In this document: piece by piece, positions 14,901 through 25,700 of the stretch
How positions within the stretch are numbered: position 1 is the first letter of the stretch
Layout of the letters: each line of letters opens with the position of its first letter
DNA from: Ooceraea biroi
Lineage: Eukaryota > Arthropoda > Insecta > Hymenoptera > Formicidae
Reading direction: 5' to 3'
Length of the DNA: 64,000 nucleotides
Assembly: GCF_003672135.1 (NCBI RefSeq)
Contig: NC_039506.1
Span: 22,662,497-22,726,496, forward strand
Translations under genes and position numbers: made by a program
Notes under the pieces: generated by a model
Seen by the model: only the letters and a program-made list of their open reading frames with translations
Database searches by the model: none
Told to the model about the DNA's origin: nothing

Positions 14901-16450
14901 AATTCGTCACGAATGAAGTCGGACAATTTAATTCTGCGGGCTGATTTGTACGATTACCGCGCGGGCGCGCGCAAGACCGTCCGATTGCATATATCGCGCC
15001 GTACAAGGAAACATTGCCGTCCGTTGCGCGCACGCTACAAAGTTTTTCTCTCCGACACCGCACAGATGCGGGAGAAAAATCCTATCCACCCGTATGAATA
15101 TTCAGTCGCGATAAATAAAATTATGCAACCCACTGCAGCTGCCTGGGTGATCGCGTTTCGCGCGTGTACCGGGACTCTTTGTATGCAAGGTGTAGAGTCG
15201 ATGGAGTTAGACACGATCAAATTAGCGTGTCCTCGATTACACGTAAACTAGAAAATGCGAAAAACTTGGGCCAATTATAGCTCGAATTTATTTATACGGG
15301 TCCATTGAATACCATTCCGTTAATCCCCGAGCACATTGGCGAACAAACTGGCGAATTCGAAGATCGTCTTACGTAGCTACTTACTTTTCCGAATTAACGG
15401 AATATTTGCAGATAAAAATAGTTACCGTAGGTTAACATGATTATTGTATAAACAACGATAAAACAGAGTCGTTTTAATTTTTTAGGAATTTATTGCAATC
15501 GAATGTGTGTCTCGTCCCAAGCCATTACTACACGCTGCGATCATTGGTCCAACGTACGGCAAAATTTAATCCTGAGCGTGTTGAAAGCGTATTCAAGAAG
15601 TCATCCGGCGACACGAACAGATATTAATTTAGGTGGCATAAGTGAGGTACATACCGCGAGCTAGGTGCTACGTAATATTTAAGCTGAGTGCTCGAGGCCG
15701 CGTTTCGCTTTTATGTACGAGGGGATGTGCGGTATGCTAAGCTTGTCCACGACCGCTCCCTCGTCCCCGCCGTAACCACCTGAATTAATCGCGGCGCCCT
15801 GCGAAAATAATTATTGCTCGTCCCTTGCCTCGCGCGTACGGCGCGATAATTAACGTTTACACGTCGCATCGCTCTTTTAAGCGTTCAAGGCGCGTTTCCC
15901 TCCGGAGTGAGTTAACAATAACGTCGCCGCGAACGGAGTCTCAGAGGCTGTTCATTTCCTTTCCTTTTTGCTTGTTTCAGCAGAACATAATCTATCGCAT
16001 CGCAAACTTTGCTGCTGGAAATAGCTATTCAGTTATTACTTTCTGCGGAATTTCTTTTCGCGGAAAAAGGTGCTCTTATATTAGAGGAAAGGTACTAATA
16101 TCGACATGTTGTTTTTGGGGATTATCTCTTAAAGCTTGAAATAAAATTTATTTACATGTTCTGTGTGTGTGAATAAATTTCTATACACATGTAAATAACT
16201 AAATAAATAAATACATGTGAGTGTGTTTTCTAAGATACATGAAAACACATATTGCGCATCATAAAGTATGTCAGATTACGGATTACACTCTTATTAAATT
16301 TTTCAAATTGCGGTAAAAACAATAAAAATAAAAATAAAATGCTTATAGTGAAAGACCTTTTCCAGAACTCTCGTTCTCTTTTCTCTTGTAATCTTGTGAT
16401 TGTGGTTTTGCAGAAAACAGAAAAACTCTTAGACTGCTCTTTCGCGCGTA
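8995..16450. other. Gene-free stretch, no supported gene
   Basis: No gene is supported. The longest frame is 142 codons at 10841-11269 (+), but it spans a pyrimidine-rich run and its antisense strand is equally open, which points to composition rather than coding. GC-rich stretches (10170-11250, 11640-12170, 14330-15100) alternate with AT-rich ones (12190-12300, 13920-14030, 16140-16330). A short inverted repeat built on TTTACATG/CATGTAAA lies near 16150-16200. Confidence 0.65.
10956..10995 (+). repeat. (CT)n pyrimidine-rich simple repeat
   Basis: A run dominated by CT dinucleotides, interrupted by TTT and CCT, followed by more pyrimidine-rich sequence. It creates a Ser/Leu-rich frame on one strand and an Arg/Glu-rich frame on the other, which explains several spurious open frames here. 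Confidence 0.85.
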
Positions 16451-17537
16451 ATTAAAACTGCGTGGTCCCGCATGATAAACGCGTATGTTCTCCCGATCAC
16501 AGTTGCTGGTCGCAGTTTACTTGGCTCGCCGAACAACGGGTGGTCGTAACGCTCGTAACGAAGCACCAAGTAAGTGCGATTCACTTGAGGTGACGGAGCG
16601 TGCTGAGAATCCGATCGCACCAACTTCAATCCGATTTGCTAAGCTCCGAGATTTTTGACCTCCAGGGTCAACGACACTCGTCAAATCGAACGATTCGATC
16701 TCGTGATTTAGTTCGAATCCTACCGTAGCTTTCTTCTTCTCTTGCCGCTTGCTTCCTCTTACCATGACTAATCTAGGTTTCCGTAACGCTGGACAAAAGA
16801 CGGCCGGAGACTGTCGCAGCCTCCTTGGATTGCGGATCACGTCTTGACCGCACCTCGTCCCGTCGAATCGGATCCCGAAACCAGTCAGACCCGGTGAGCA
16901 ACGTAGCGTAAAGCAGCCTGATTGTCCATATTGTCCGGCTGTGCTAAGTTATGGTGATCCGTAATGCTAACCGGGTTGTCCTTAGTCTCAGTTCCACGTG
17001 GAACGCCAAATCCGTTGCCTATCGTTGCGATACGTCTCGCCCGAAGGCGATGGGCGAGGTCGTGAGGCACGTCACGTAATAAAAGTAGAAGGCTGCCATG
17101 TGTTTCCAGTGAGGGAAGAGATAACTTCGCCGACCTCCGACACGCGATGTTCAGCCGGAAATCGACTCTTCCCTCACTATCGTTATAGCTGTTGTCACGT
17201 TAAAATTTGCACAATCTTCGCAGGAGAACTTTACATTTCGCATTCGGTGGAATGTTAGGCACTGTGTATCTTTGAGATTAAAGGCACCCGCGATGTAGAT
17301 AGTTACAATCGGATTTGGCTTCCACGTTGGAATCACATTTCTTGTCATTTTCGCTCCGTGAAACCAAATGTATTAAGTGTATGTAAAAGTTTTAGTCTTT
17401 TGTTAGAGTTCTAGTATTATTGTTCAAACTTTAAATATTAGATTCTCACGTTTATACTTTTTTGAAGAGTTGGCATCAAAGTTTGTAAAATGTTATATGT
17501 CATGATTTAACGATAACTTCGAAAAACAATAGTGACG
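16451..17537. other. Unassigned mixed-composition stretch upstream of a mariner relic
   Basis: About 1.1 kb of balanced composition with short frames on the minus strand at 16517-16840 (107 codons) and 16885-17070 (61 codons). Neither shows a domain I recognise. It lies directly beside the mariner remnant at 17538-17803, so it could be part of an older unrecognised transposon, but nothing in the sequence proves that. It holds the stem-loop at 17108-17178. Confidence 0.4.
17108..17178. repeat. Inverted repeat with 13-bp perfect arms
   Basis: AGTGAGGGAAGAG (17108-17120) is followed after 45 bases by its exact reverse complement CTCTTCCCTCACT (17166-17178). As RNA or single-stranded DNA it could fold into a stem-loop. 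No partner copy was seen elsewhere in the window. It could be a fortuitous palindrome or a remnant of transposon ends. Confidence 0.6.
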
Positions 17538-17803
17538 CGATGAATAATGAAAATATATATGTATGCTTTTCGTATTCATCAAAATTATTTTGTGCTTGAG
17601 TGGGAAAATTTTTCTGCACGTGACGTATTCACCCAACTTGGCGCCTTCGGATTATCACTTATTTCAATCAATGTAGTGCTTTTTAATTGGATAGTATTTT
17701 TGAGATGTGACTGGGATAAAATTGTTTTCGCAAAGGAATTCGAAATTTACCTAAAAGATGGTAGAAAATCGTAAAAAACGAAGACAGATATTTTCATGAC
17801 TGA
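17538..17803 (+). pseudogene. Mariner transposase relic, C-terminal part only
   Basis: Remains of a mariner DD34D transposase, recognisable only when frames are changed. One frame gives LEWE, the next reads TYSPNLAPSDYHLFQSM, which corresponds to the family's YSPDLAPSDYHLF block carrying the third catalytic Asp, and then hits a TAG. Further on, KGIRNLPKRW, a TAG, then KIVKNEDRYFHD and a TGA at 17801-17803 match the usual mariner C-terminus (GIRKLPERWQK...). At least two frameshifts and several stops are present, so it is non-functional. The N-terminal DNA-binding half and the terminal inverted repeats were not found, so the element is truncated or too eroded upstream of about 17538. It is clearly older than the mariners at 20.7 and 39.5 kb. 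Confidence 0.75.
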
Positions 17804-20721
17804 ATTGTATTGCATGTACATATTATGTACCTGAAAAGCATACATCTAATATTTTTACATAAGTTTAGTCATTTTTTTCTTATTTTATTTTATAATATAT
17901 AATGAAACCTCATTTTTTTCATGGACACGTACAAATTGCTGTTCAAGTCATGTGTAGCGTTATCCGCAGAGGAACGAGTTATAGATTTACAGGAGAGCCT
18001 GTCGCATTAAATGACGTTGGTCCAGGACCGCGAGTTACGCTGAGCTGGCGACTGCAGAACGTCGTACAGAACGTTTCTGGTCCTCGTTAGCACCCTCCTA
18101 CGCCCGGTTTGCGCTCTCTTCCGCTTCCAGGCACATCCACTTCACTCAACGAAGGCACCGTGCCGAACAATCGTCTCGTAATTCTTCCCAATCAACCGAT
18201 TGTCGAAGCTAAAACTATTGTGTCTTTCCATGGGCACTCCGAAAGGCTGAGGATTCGAAAGCATCCCCTTAACCGGCACATAACTCCCCATCCCGTCGCT
18301 CCCTTAGACTAGACTCCTTCGTCTGGTCTTCGTTGATGACACTGCCGTCACCTCGATGGCGACAGCGTAAAACGTTCCGGTCCCCGCTGAGTGCGGTCAA
18401 TCGACCGGCAACGACAACCATTGTGTCTCTCGAGAGGCGTTAAAAGACACGTTTACGTTTCGTCATTGTGACCGTGACATTGCCGTTCGCGATTTATCGC
18501 GTTTAAGGGAATTTGACGCTCGCGATGAACCGCAGAGCTACCGGACAAATATAAAAAAATGTCAATATGATTGTGCAAAGCTAAATTATGATCTATTTAT
18601 TTTGCGTCATTTATGTAACTCGCGTGATCCACCAAATTGAATCTACATGATTTGTTAAGCGATAAGTCTGCACGATGAGACAAATTAATTTTCTTAAACA
18701 GGTAATATCGGAGTCTTCCTTGCGACGCTAGTACTCTAATCTGAAAGCATATTTATGATGCAGCAAAACATGTAATGCTGACATTATTATTATGCAAATA
18801 ATAATGCAACAATAGTTGTCTTCTTAATGTTTTTCATAACGTTTATCTACGGTTTCGTGACTTGATCCTTTCTGAAATTGAGGAGTACAAAGTTTTACAA
18901 TTGCAACAAGAATAAAAATTGAAAAATTTGTTTTATCATACTTTAAATTCTACGTTATTGAAATCATAACAAAACACACTTATTAAAACTCTACACAAAG
19001 GAAATTATAAGTTAATAAAACAAGATTTTAACATCAAAATTATGTGTATGTGTCTTTATGAAAATAGATGTACGATAATTGTGACAATGTAAAGACTATT
19101 GCAGTTGGAGACAGATCTCAATTGACTGATTCACTGCGTTGCTCACGACTTTGCAAGATCCATTACTTCTTAAGATGTCACAAGTTCCAGTCATGTGCAT
19201 CTTTATCGAATGTCATCCAAGATATAGCACTTGGGATACATGTAATATATTGAACATCATACAGATGAGCCAAGTATCTATCTCAAACTAACAATTAACC
19301 AGCGATTTCGAATCAAGCATCGTTAGAATGTATTATAATAATAAACTCCAATTTTAACTAGGAAGAGGGATAATACTACGTCAATATATTAATTGAATGT
19401 ATTAATAACTCTAGATTTTTGTGATTCGTTCGTCTAGAAGCAAAAGTAGATTTTCGTGGAAGTCCTCGCAGAGTAGACGTGTGTCCGCAATATCGCCGCG
19501 TATATAAAGTCAACTCAAGGACCGAGATAACGCAGATCCATTGCAGGAAGGAAGGAAGGAAGAAAGGAAGGAAGGAAGGAAGGACGATGGCGGCGCGGCG
19601 TGGTTCCCGTCGACGGCGTGGGCGAACTAATGATATCCATCGATATTAAAGTCGAGTGACGCGGCGGCACTTACGCGGGGTCATCTGCATTTAAATGAAA
19701 TCTCACGGGGGGATACGGTGGCTTCGCTGGCCCAACCATTTTCCACGTTTACAGAAACTTTTGGCGGCCGCGTTATCGATCGTATTCGCACTCCCAAGCG
19801 CTGCCAAACATGCGGCATCAGCTACTTTTTGCGATAAAGTTCCGATTCAGCGTACGATTACAGAGTCGTGAATGTATTTTACCTAATTAATTTCTTTTTA
19901 CTAAGGAATCCAAAAAATATTATTAATAAGTGTGTATTTTAAAATGCTAGTAACGAGATGAGTTGAGCTCTGTATACATACAAATGCAATATAAAACATT
20001 TGCTATACTTCACACATAAGATTAGAAGACTTTCTCTTTTTTTGTCCTTTCTTTCTGTTCTCTTCCTTTGTGCGGCTATATGAAGAAATTTGAGAAAATG
20101 GGCAGAAATGCATGATGAATCGATACAATGGTTATTACATCATTAAAAAAAATAGTTTAATGGCTTTAATGCATGAAGCGCTGGACCAAAGAGGCTACCG
20201 GTCTCGCCAAATCCAAAGCGATGCATCGAAAATAACTGGCAACGAGAAACTGCCATTACCATCGAAGAGACGCAGTGCGGAATGGCGGACAAGTCGCATA
20301 ATGGAATACTTTTATCCGCGCGGGCACGATCGTTAATTATTCAGGCACGATCTCGTGCGTTAACCGAAACCCAATGACTGTATGGTGTCAGCCGTACTCT
20401 CCCGCACGCTAAAATTCAATGTAGGTTCTGCGGTTAGCACGTCTACTTGCTGGGGAATAGAAGAGCTCAATTTTCGTGAAATGCAAAGCGTTATTATTTA
20501 GTGATGATTATAAAACGCGTAAAATTTCTTATAATTTAGATCTGATTAAAAACAGGAATGAGATAAGGATCGAAATAAAAAAGGATATAGAAAGTGTTAG
20601 TATTTTTATAGAATTTTTAAATATCTTAATTGTTGCGAAGTCTCATGTCCTAATTAAGTTACTTAAGAGCGAAGAGAGTCATCATTACATTTCTAATATA
20701 CATTAATTTAATATACATATG
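17804..20721. other. Gene-free stretch, no supported gene
   Basis: No gene is supported. 17930-18530 is balanced, CpG-rich sequence with two frames of 62 and 67 codons that I cannot assign. 18540-19440 is AT-rich. A TATATAAAG motif occurs at 19501-19509 but has no convincing initiator. 19585-19860 is GC-rich, and 19860-20720 is again AT-rich up to the mariner insertion. Confidence 0.6.
19544..19584 (+). repeat. (GGAA)n tetranucleotide microsatellite
   Basis: About ten GGAA/AAGG tetranucleotides with one interruption (AGAAAGG). It is an ordinary microsatellite. It lies about 40 bases downstream of a TATATAAAG motif, which I consider coincidental. Confidence 0.9.
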
Positions 20722-20723
20722 TA

Positions 20724-20753
20724 TTAGGGGTGTGATTTAGTTTTGAGGGTTTT
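20724..20753 (+). repeat. Left terminal inverted repeat of the 20.7-kb mariner
   Basis: Thirty bases beginning TTAGGGGTGTGATTTAG. They pair with 21945-21974 at 29 of 30 positions; the single difference is at position 6 (G here, A in the other end). In mariners this is the binding site of the transposase N-terminal helix-turn-helix domains. Relative to the minus-strand gene it is the 3' end. Confidence 0.95.
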
Positions 20754-20800
20754 TTTTGCTCAAAAACGCATGTATTTAAATATGATAATGAATGAATACC

Positions 20801-21801
20801 TTAATCAAAACATTTTCCTTCGTTTTCTATAACTTTTTCCCATCTTTCTGGCAAGAGATGGATTCCACCACGATAAAATCACTCTTCTTTTCAGTTGATC
20901 CATTCGTCGACGAATTTTCGCACTTCTTCCAAATTATGAAAGTGTGTATCCTCTAAAGCGTGTTGCATCGACCGGAACAAATAATAATCGCATGGAGCAA
21001 TGTCCGGAGAAGACTTGCCATTCAAGCTCTAATAGTGTTTGTTTCACTGATAACGCAACGTGAGGTCGAGCGTTGTCACGAAGAAGAATCACTTTCCGTC
21101 GTTTACTCGCAATTGGTGGTCGTTTTTCGTCCAATGCTTGCTTCAACTTGTACAATTGGTGTCGATAACGATCAGCCGTGACAGTCTCATGCGGATTTAA
21201 CAGCTCATAGTACACTATCCCACCAAATACAGAGCATTACTTTTAAACCGTGAATATTGCGTCTCGGAGTGGATGTTGATAGTTGGCCTGGATCCACCCA
21301 TGATTTTCTGCGTTTCGGGTTATCAAAATAGATCCACTTTTCATCCCCAGTAACAATCCGAGACAAAAGACTCTTCTTTTTTTGCCTGGCGATCAACGAA
21401 ATGCAAATGTTCAACCGGTTCGCAATGGCACTTTCCGATAATTGATGTCGAACCCATTTCCCTTCTTTCTGAATTTTTCCCATTTCATGTAACTGTTTGG
21501 TAACTGTTGTACGATCAACATTTAATGCTCTGGCAAGTTCTGAAGTGGATTGTGTTGGATTTTCGTCCAATAATGCTTGCAAATCTGCATTTTCAAGCTT
21601 TCTTGGTTGTCCCGAGCGTTCTTTGTCCTTCACATCAGTATCACCACTTTTAAAGCGTCTAAACCAGTATTCACACGTCTTAATTGATGGGGAAGAATCA
21701 CCATAAGTTTCCACAAGAATTCTATAACTCTCAGCCGCAGTTTTCTTTTGATTAAAAAACAAAAGCAACGCATGTCGAAAATGCTCTTTCGGAAGTTCCA
21801 T
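20801..21801 (-). pseudogene. Mariner transposase pseudogene (DD34D)
   Basis: The ATG at 21799-21801 opens a frame with a mariner N-terminus: helix-turn-helix region (about residues 1-110, including the ERSGQPRK linker), WVRHQL at 116-121 where the family usually has WVPHEL, and TGDEKW with the first catalytic Asp at residue 153. After CIWWD (residue 195) the frame is lost; compared with the usual WWD-x-x-G-x-xYYELL spacing about 11 bases are missing. The next frame continues YYELLNPHE...LLRDNARPH with the second Asp. After EWQV about 17 bases are missing where LPHPPY is expected, and the third Asp appears in another frame in APCDYYLF (codon 20987-20989). An in-frame stop (20891-20893) precedes the C-terminal LPERWEK block and the terminal TAA at 20801-20803. 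All three Asp codons survive, but no intact protein can be made. Confidence 0.93.
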
Positions 21802-21944
21802 TTTTACGATGATATAAACACAACTGTTATTGCATCTATTGCTATAATGCTACTAAATGTCATGGATAATGTCAACACTGTAAGAAACAACAGTTATCAG
21901 AAACAGCTCAATTGGAACAAACTGACACTACAGCCATCTGTTGC

Positions 21945-21974
21945 AAAACCCTCAAAACTAAATCACACTCCTAA
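21945..21974 (-). repeat. Right terminal inverted repeat of the 20.7-kb mariner
   Basis: Reverse complement of the left terminal repeat with one mismatch (TTAGGAGTGTG when read inward). It lies upstream of the transposase start codon, so it marks the 5' end of the element relative to the gene. A TA follows at 21975-21976. Confidence 0.95.
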
Positions 21975-22012
21975 TATGTATAAAGACTTATAAACTATAT
22001 ATAAAACCTTTT

Positions 22013-22016
<4 letters not shown>

Positions 22017-22054
<38 letters not shown>
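22017..22054. repeat. (TA)n dinucleotide microsatellite
   Basis: About 19 uninterrupted AT dinucleotides, 40 bases beyond the right end of the 20.7-kb mariner. It is consistent with that element having entered an AT-rich, TA-dense site, since mariners integrate at TA. Confidence 0.95.
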
Positions 22055-22056
<2 letters not shown>

Positions 22057-22511
22057 TATATTAGAACATGTTGAAAGTATGTTAATTTCACAGCTGCATT
22101 AGTTTGACGCGTCCGCGTCAGAGTTTGCGCGAATCTCCGACTTCCGTACTAAGAAATCCACTAAGAGGGTGGTTAATGATCTGTGACTTCTCCTGGGAGT
22201 GACATTTGAACTGATACTCGTTTCCACGTCGTAATCGATCAAATATCTTCTATCCGTCTAGCATGGTAACATTGTACAAGTGGCTGTAACAAGGGTATGC
22301 ACTCGATCATTTACGCTCACTGAAACGTCTATCGTAATTGCATGAAAATATAAAGGATTATAAGTACGACGTCAAAATGTGGGGTCGGCGAAATCTCATT
22401 ATTCATGAGAACATTCTCGCTGTGTGATATCAGTAGTAACGTAACACTGGTACAGATAATAACGTACAACTCACAATGTATGCAAGTCGCAAGATAGTCG
22501 AACAGGTGCAG

Positions 22512-22713
22512 TGACTGTAACACATTAGCTTCTTGTGTAAATGCAAGAGTCGGGAGTTCGCGCGTTGCTGGCACATGTAACATGGATCAGATATGATAAG
22601 GCTGACGGAAGGGAGAGAGAATAACTAAGTTGTCATCGATCGCCAAAGAGGCCCGCAAATCAGCCGCAAGTGACGGTAACAAATTAACTTCTTGCGGAAA
22701 CGAGGGTCGGAGC
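22512..22713 (+). repeat. Diverged direct duplication of about 45 bp
   Basis: The segment at 22512-22561 (GTGACTGTAACACATTAGC...) and the segment at 22667-22713 (GTGACGGTAACAAATTAAC...) align over about 45 bases at roughly three quarters identity, 155 bases apart. Similarity fades on both sides. It could be an old tandem duplication or two remnants of one repeat family. No coding role is supported. Confidence 0.45.
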
Positions 22714-25700
22714 TCGTCCATCGTCAGAACGGAAGTGTGGTTAGCTGTGATACATCGTCGAAAGGGAAATGCAATACACAATACACACAAAGTACAGGAA
22801 GTTTGAACCTGACCGTCGCGAGTGAGTGTGAGCCGAGTTTAGGCCGAGCTTTAGGCTTAACCCAATTGCACTGAGACAACTACGATATAGTGCTTTCCGC
22901 TTCAAAGGCGGTTCGTAAATAACCGCCCTTGCGCGAGCCCTCAGGCGTTCGCTAATGCGTCGCGCCACCCTTACGTTCGAGAAATTTATCGTTTTCTAGT
23001 TGAGCGAGAAATATTCCAACCATCTCATGCAAGCACGCTTTGCACAGTGATCCGCATAAGATTCCGGGGGCAGACGCCGAATTTGTAATGAAATCGTCGT
23101 CTATGGGGAATGAATATATTCCTAAAAGTTGTGGAAGAATATCCCCCGTCTCAAATCGGAGTAGCGACTTGTCATCGTTCGCGCGTTAAAATCTAATTTA
23201 CATATCTGTGCTTTAGAGCATAATTTCTGTCATACGGAGAATTCTATATTTCAATTTTACACACAAACATTATAAATATATGTGAGCTTTTATTTTTCTT
23301 TCAATAAAAAAGTTGGATCAAGAACCACTCCAAGTGCAAACAATGCGTCAAATTAAGAGATCATAATCAAAGAATACAATCATAGATTATAATGGAAAAT
23401 AGTTTGACGAAATATTTTAATATGTTTATACAATATATTTGCATACAATATGCACCTATATTGTCATTTCAGAATTTATTAATTATTTTCCAGAATTAGT
23501 GATAAAAATAAGCAATGTTGCAAAGAGAGAGAGAGGAGAAGGATAGAGAGACATGTTTTAGTTATAGTGTACTGAGTTACATGTCCCTTAGCGTGACAAC
23601 GCGCCCTCCGAAATTTATAGTCCTCGCTGCGAAAATCTGATGCAGCTCCTCACTCCGTAGGGCTTCAACGTCGACAATCGTGAGCGTAGCCTCAACTTTC
23701 CAGCAAGTGGTACTCGATAATTCATGGTAAGGAGGCTTAAGTCGCGCATCCACGCGAGACTACGGGGAATGGCGTCGAGGCACGCTCAGACGCTGTCGTC
23801 TAACAGGTGCCGATGGATATATCATCGGAACGGCGGCAGAGGGTAGTTTGCATGAAGACCCCTCTGTCGACCCCATCTTCTATGCGAAGGTGACGTCACT
23901 CGCGGTGATAGATCGCCTGAATTATAGGCATCGCTAGTCTTGCGCATCCTATGGTGCTCCCTGATGCAGAAGCAGTTTCCACAAGAGTTCTCCCATTTCG
24001 CGGGGTGAGGCAACGCTTACCTAGCTCTCGCAAATTCTTTGCGGTTAAAGTTGATGGGCGTTTGCTCACATTTAGCGAAACGTAACAAGTTGCGCGTTAA
24101 CTCGCTATTCTTAAGTACCGATTTCGAATTAAGAAGTAACGAATTACAACATAAGTCTTATTTATTTTATCACATACCTTTGATACAGTGAAATAATACA
24201 TTAATAAATCTTTTTGTTAAAATTGCACAGAATCGAGCTATGTGCACGCATTTTTCTGTGTGTTGTGAATCGAGACACCAACGTATTTACAGACATGGAA
24301 TTCCGTGTGATAAAGATGACAGAGGAGATACCACCGAAGGAAGAAGATCCACCATGAAGATTCTAAACGAAGATGCGTGCGGGATCACATGAATCCCTAG
24401 CGAGTGCCTTTTCAATAATCTATGCACACGTGCGCGAAGAGGGTGAGAAAGGGATGGGAGGGAAAGGAGGATATTGCCAGGGCTTCGCGCCTCAGAAGAA
24501 GGAGGATGCAGGCGCAAACGTGGGACGAGTTCTCGTACGGCGGATGCGAGGCCTGGCTGGGATAGGAATCGCTCTTCGGGATTCTCAGACAGACCGAATC
24601 AATGCAAACAACTGGATATCGCCGGCAATATCAGTTTCCTTAGAGCGGCGCGCCGCTCAACTGCGAAACGCGCCCAGACGACGGGCTACGGGCGTCGAAG
24701 GCGGTTAGGATGCTACGCGGAGCTCCAAAGGAAGAAAGAGGACCATTGGTGGTGGGAAGGGGGTAAGGAGAAACGGAAGCGCATACCCGTCCTAGGCGAA
24801 AGTTTGTCTTGCCTTCGTCCCCGGCGTTCCTCGCCGGCCCGTTTGCATCCACCGACTCGCCGACTACGTGATTTATTCAGCCTATTTTATGCGAGAGCCC
24901 GCCATATGAGATTTCCACGGACACCTTATTTCCTATCCCTGCAAGCGTGGGCTTGGCGCGCGGGCTCGACTTCTTGCGGGATCGAAGTAGTCCCGAAGAA
25001 CGGTTCGAAGATCCGCGGAATTCCTTCCTGGCGCGCGGCTCGCCACCGAGTAATTTAAAAAGGAGAACGATCCTATGGCGGTCTCGACGTTCTCTCCGCC
25101 GAATGCGGTATTTTTACGTCATGCAATGTACTTTACCTGTACCATCCGCGGAGCTGATAAGCGTCGATAAAATTACGAGCTAACAGATATTACCGCGTAA
25201 AAGCCCGCAAGGCGGGGTGCGGGAGATACGGGGATACGAGGGCGCGAACTTTGCCAAACGCAATAAGACGTGATGTTTAAAAAGCGCTTGCTACAGAAAA
25301 GTAAATCTAAAGACTGAGAGAAATTTTTATTGCCGCCTTTCTCCTCCAGGTCGAGGGGACCGTCGCGGGGACGTCTCTGTTGGACAGGCACAATAACTTA
25401 CTCGCAATCTTGACAAACGGCCAGACGCACGTACTTTGCGTTTCGCTTTAGCGGGGGCACCTCTAATGCGCTAATGCGTCGCCTGCCGTCACGGGGTTAG
25501 CATAATGCACTTAACAACCCCAGGCTCACTTCGGTCATCCGCCGAATAAGTCTCATACAAGAATCAGCACTTGATTTTTCCGGGATACTTCCCCACTTGT
25601 TAATCGCGTCTTTTAATAATAAATCATTTTCCCCGACTTGTAAGTTGGAACACTTATTCGAATAGAATAACGTAAAAATTGTTGTAAGAATTTAGTTTAT

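Larger units (their letters stand above)
20724..21974 (-). mobile_element. Degenerate full-length mariner transposon (DD34D)
   Basis: A 1,251-bp element flanked by TA dinucleotides (20722-20723 and 21975-21976), the usual mariner target-site duplication. Its ends are 30-bp inverted repeats beginning TTAGGGGTGTG on the left and TTAGGAGTGTG on the right, identical at 29 of 30 positions. A transposase gene fills the interior on the minus strand but is broken by frameshifts and an in-frame stop. Terminal repeats are better preserved than the gene, which suggests an insertion of intermediate age, possibly kept mobile in trans after the gene broke. It inserted in AT-rich DNA next to a (TA)n tract. 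Superfamily assignment (Tc1/mariner, mariner group) is firm; the subfamily is not assigned. Confidence 0.95.

Noticed and set aside
16711..16720. GTTCGAATCC, a match to the tRNA B-box
   Set aside because: The flanks do not pair as a T-stem, and no A-box or acceptor stem lies at the right distance.
19501..19509. TATATAAAG as a TATA box
   Set aside because: No good initiator at about 30 bases downstream; a GGAA microsatellite follows instead.
24474..25058. A 194-codon open frame (+), the longest outside the transposases apart from the 39.7-kb gene halves
   Set aside because: It is Arg/Gly/Ser-rich in GC-rich DNA with long overlapping frames on both strands and no recognisable domain.
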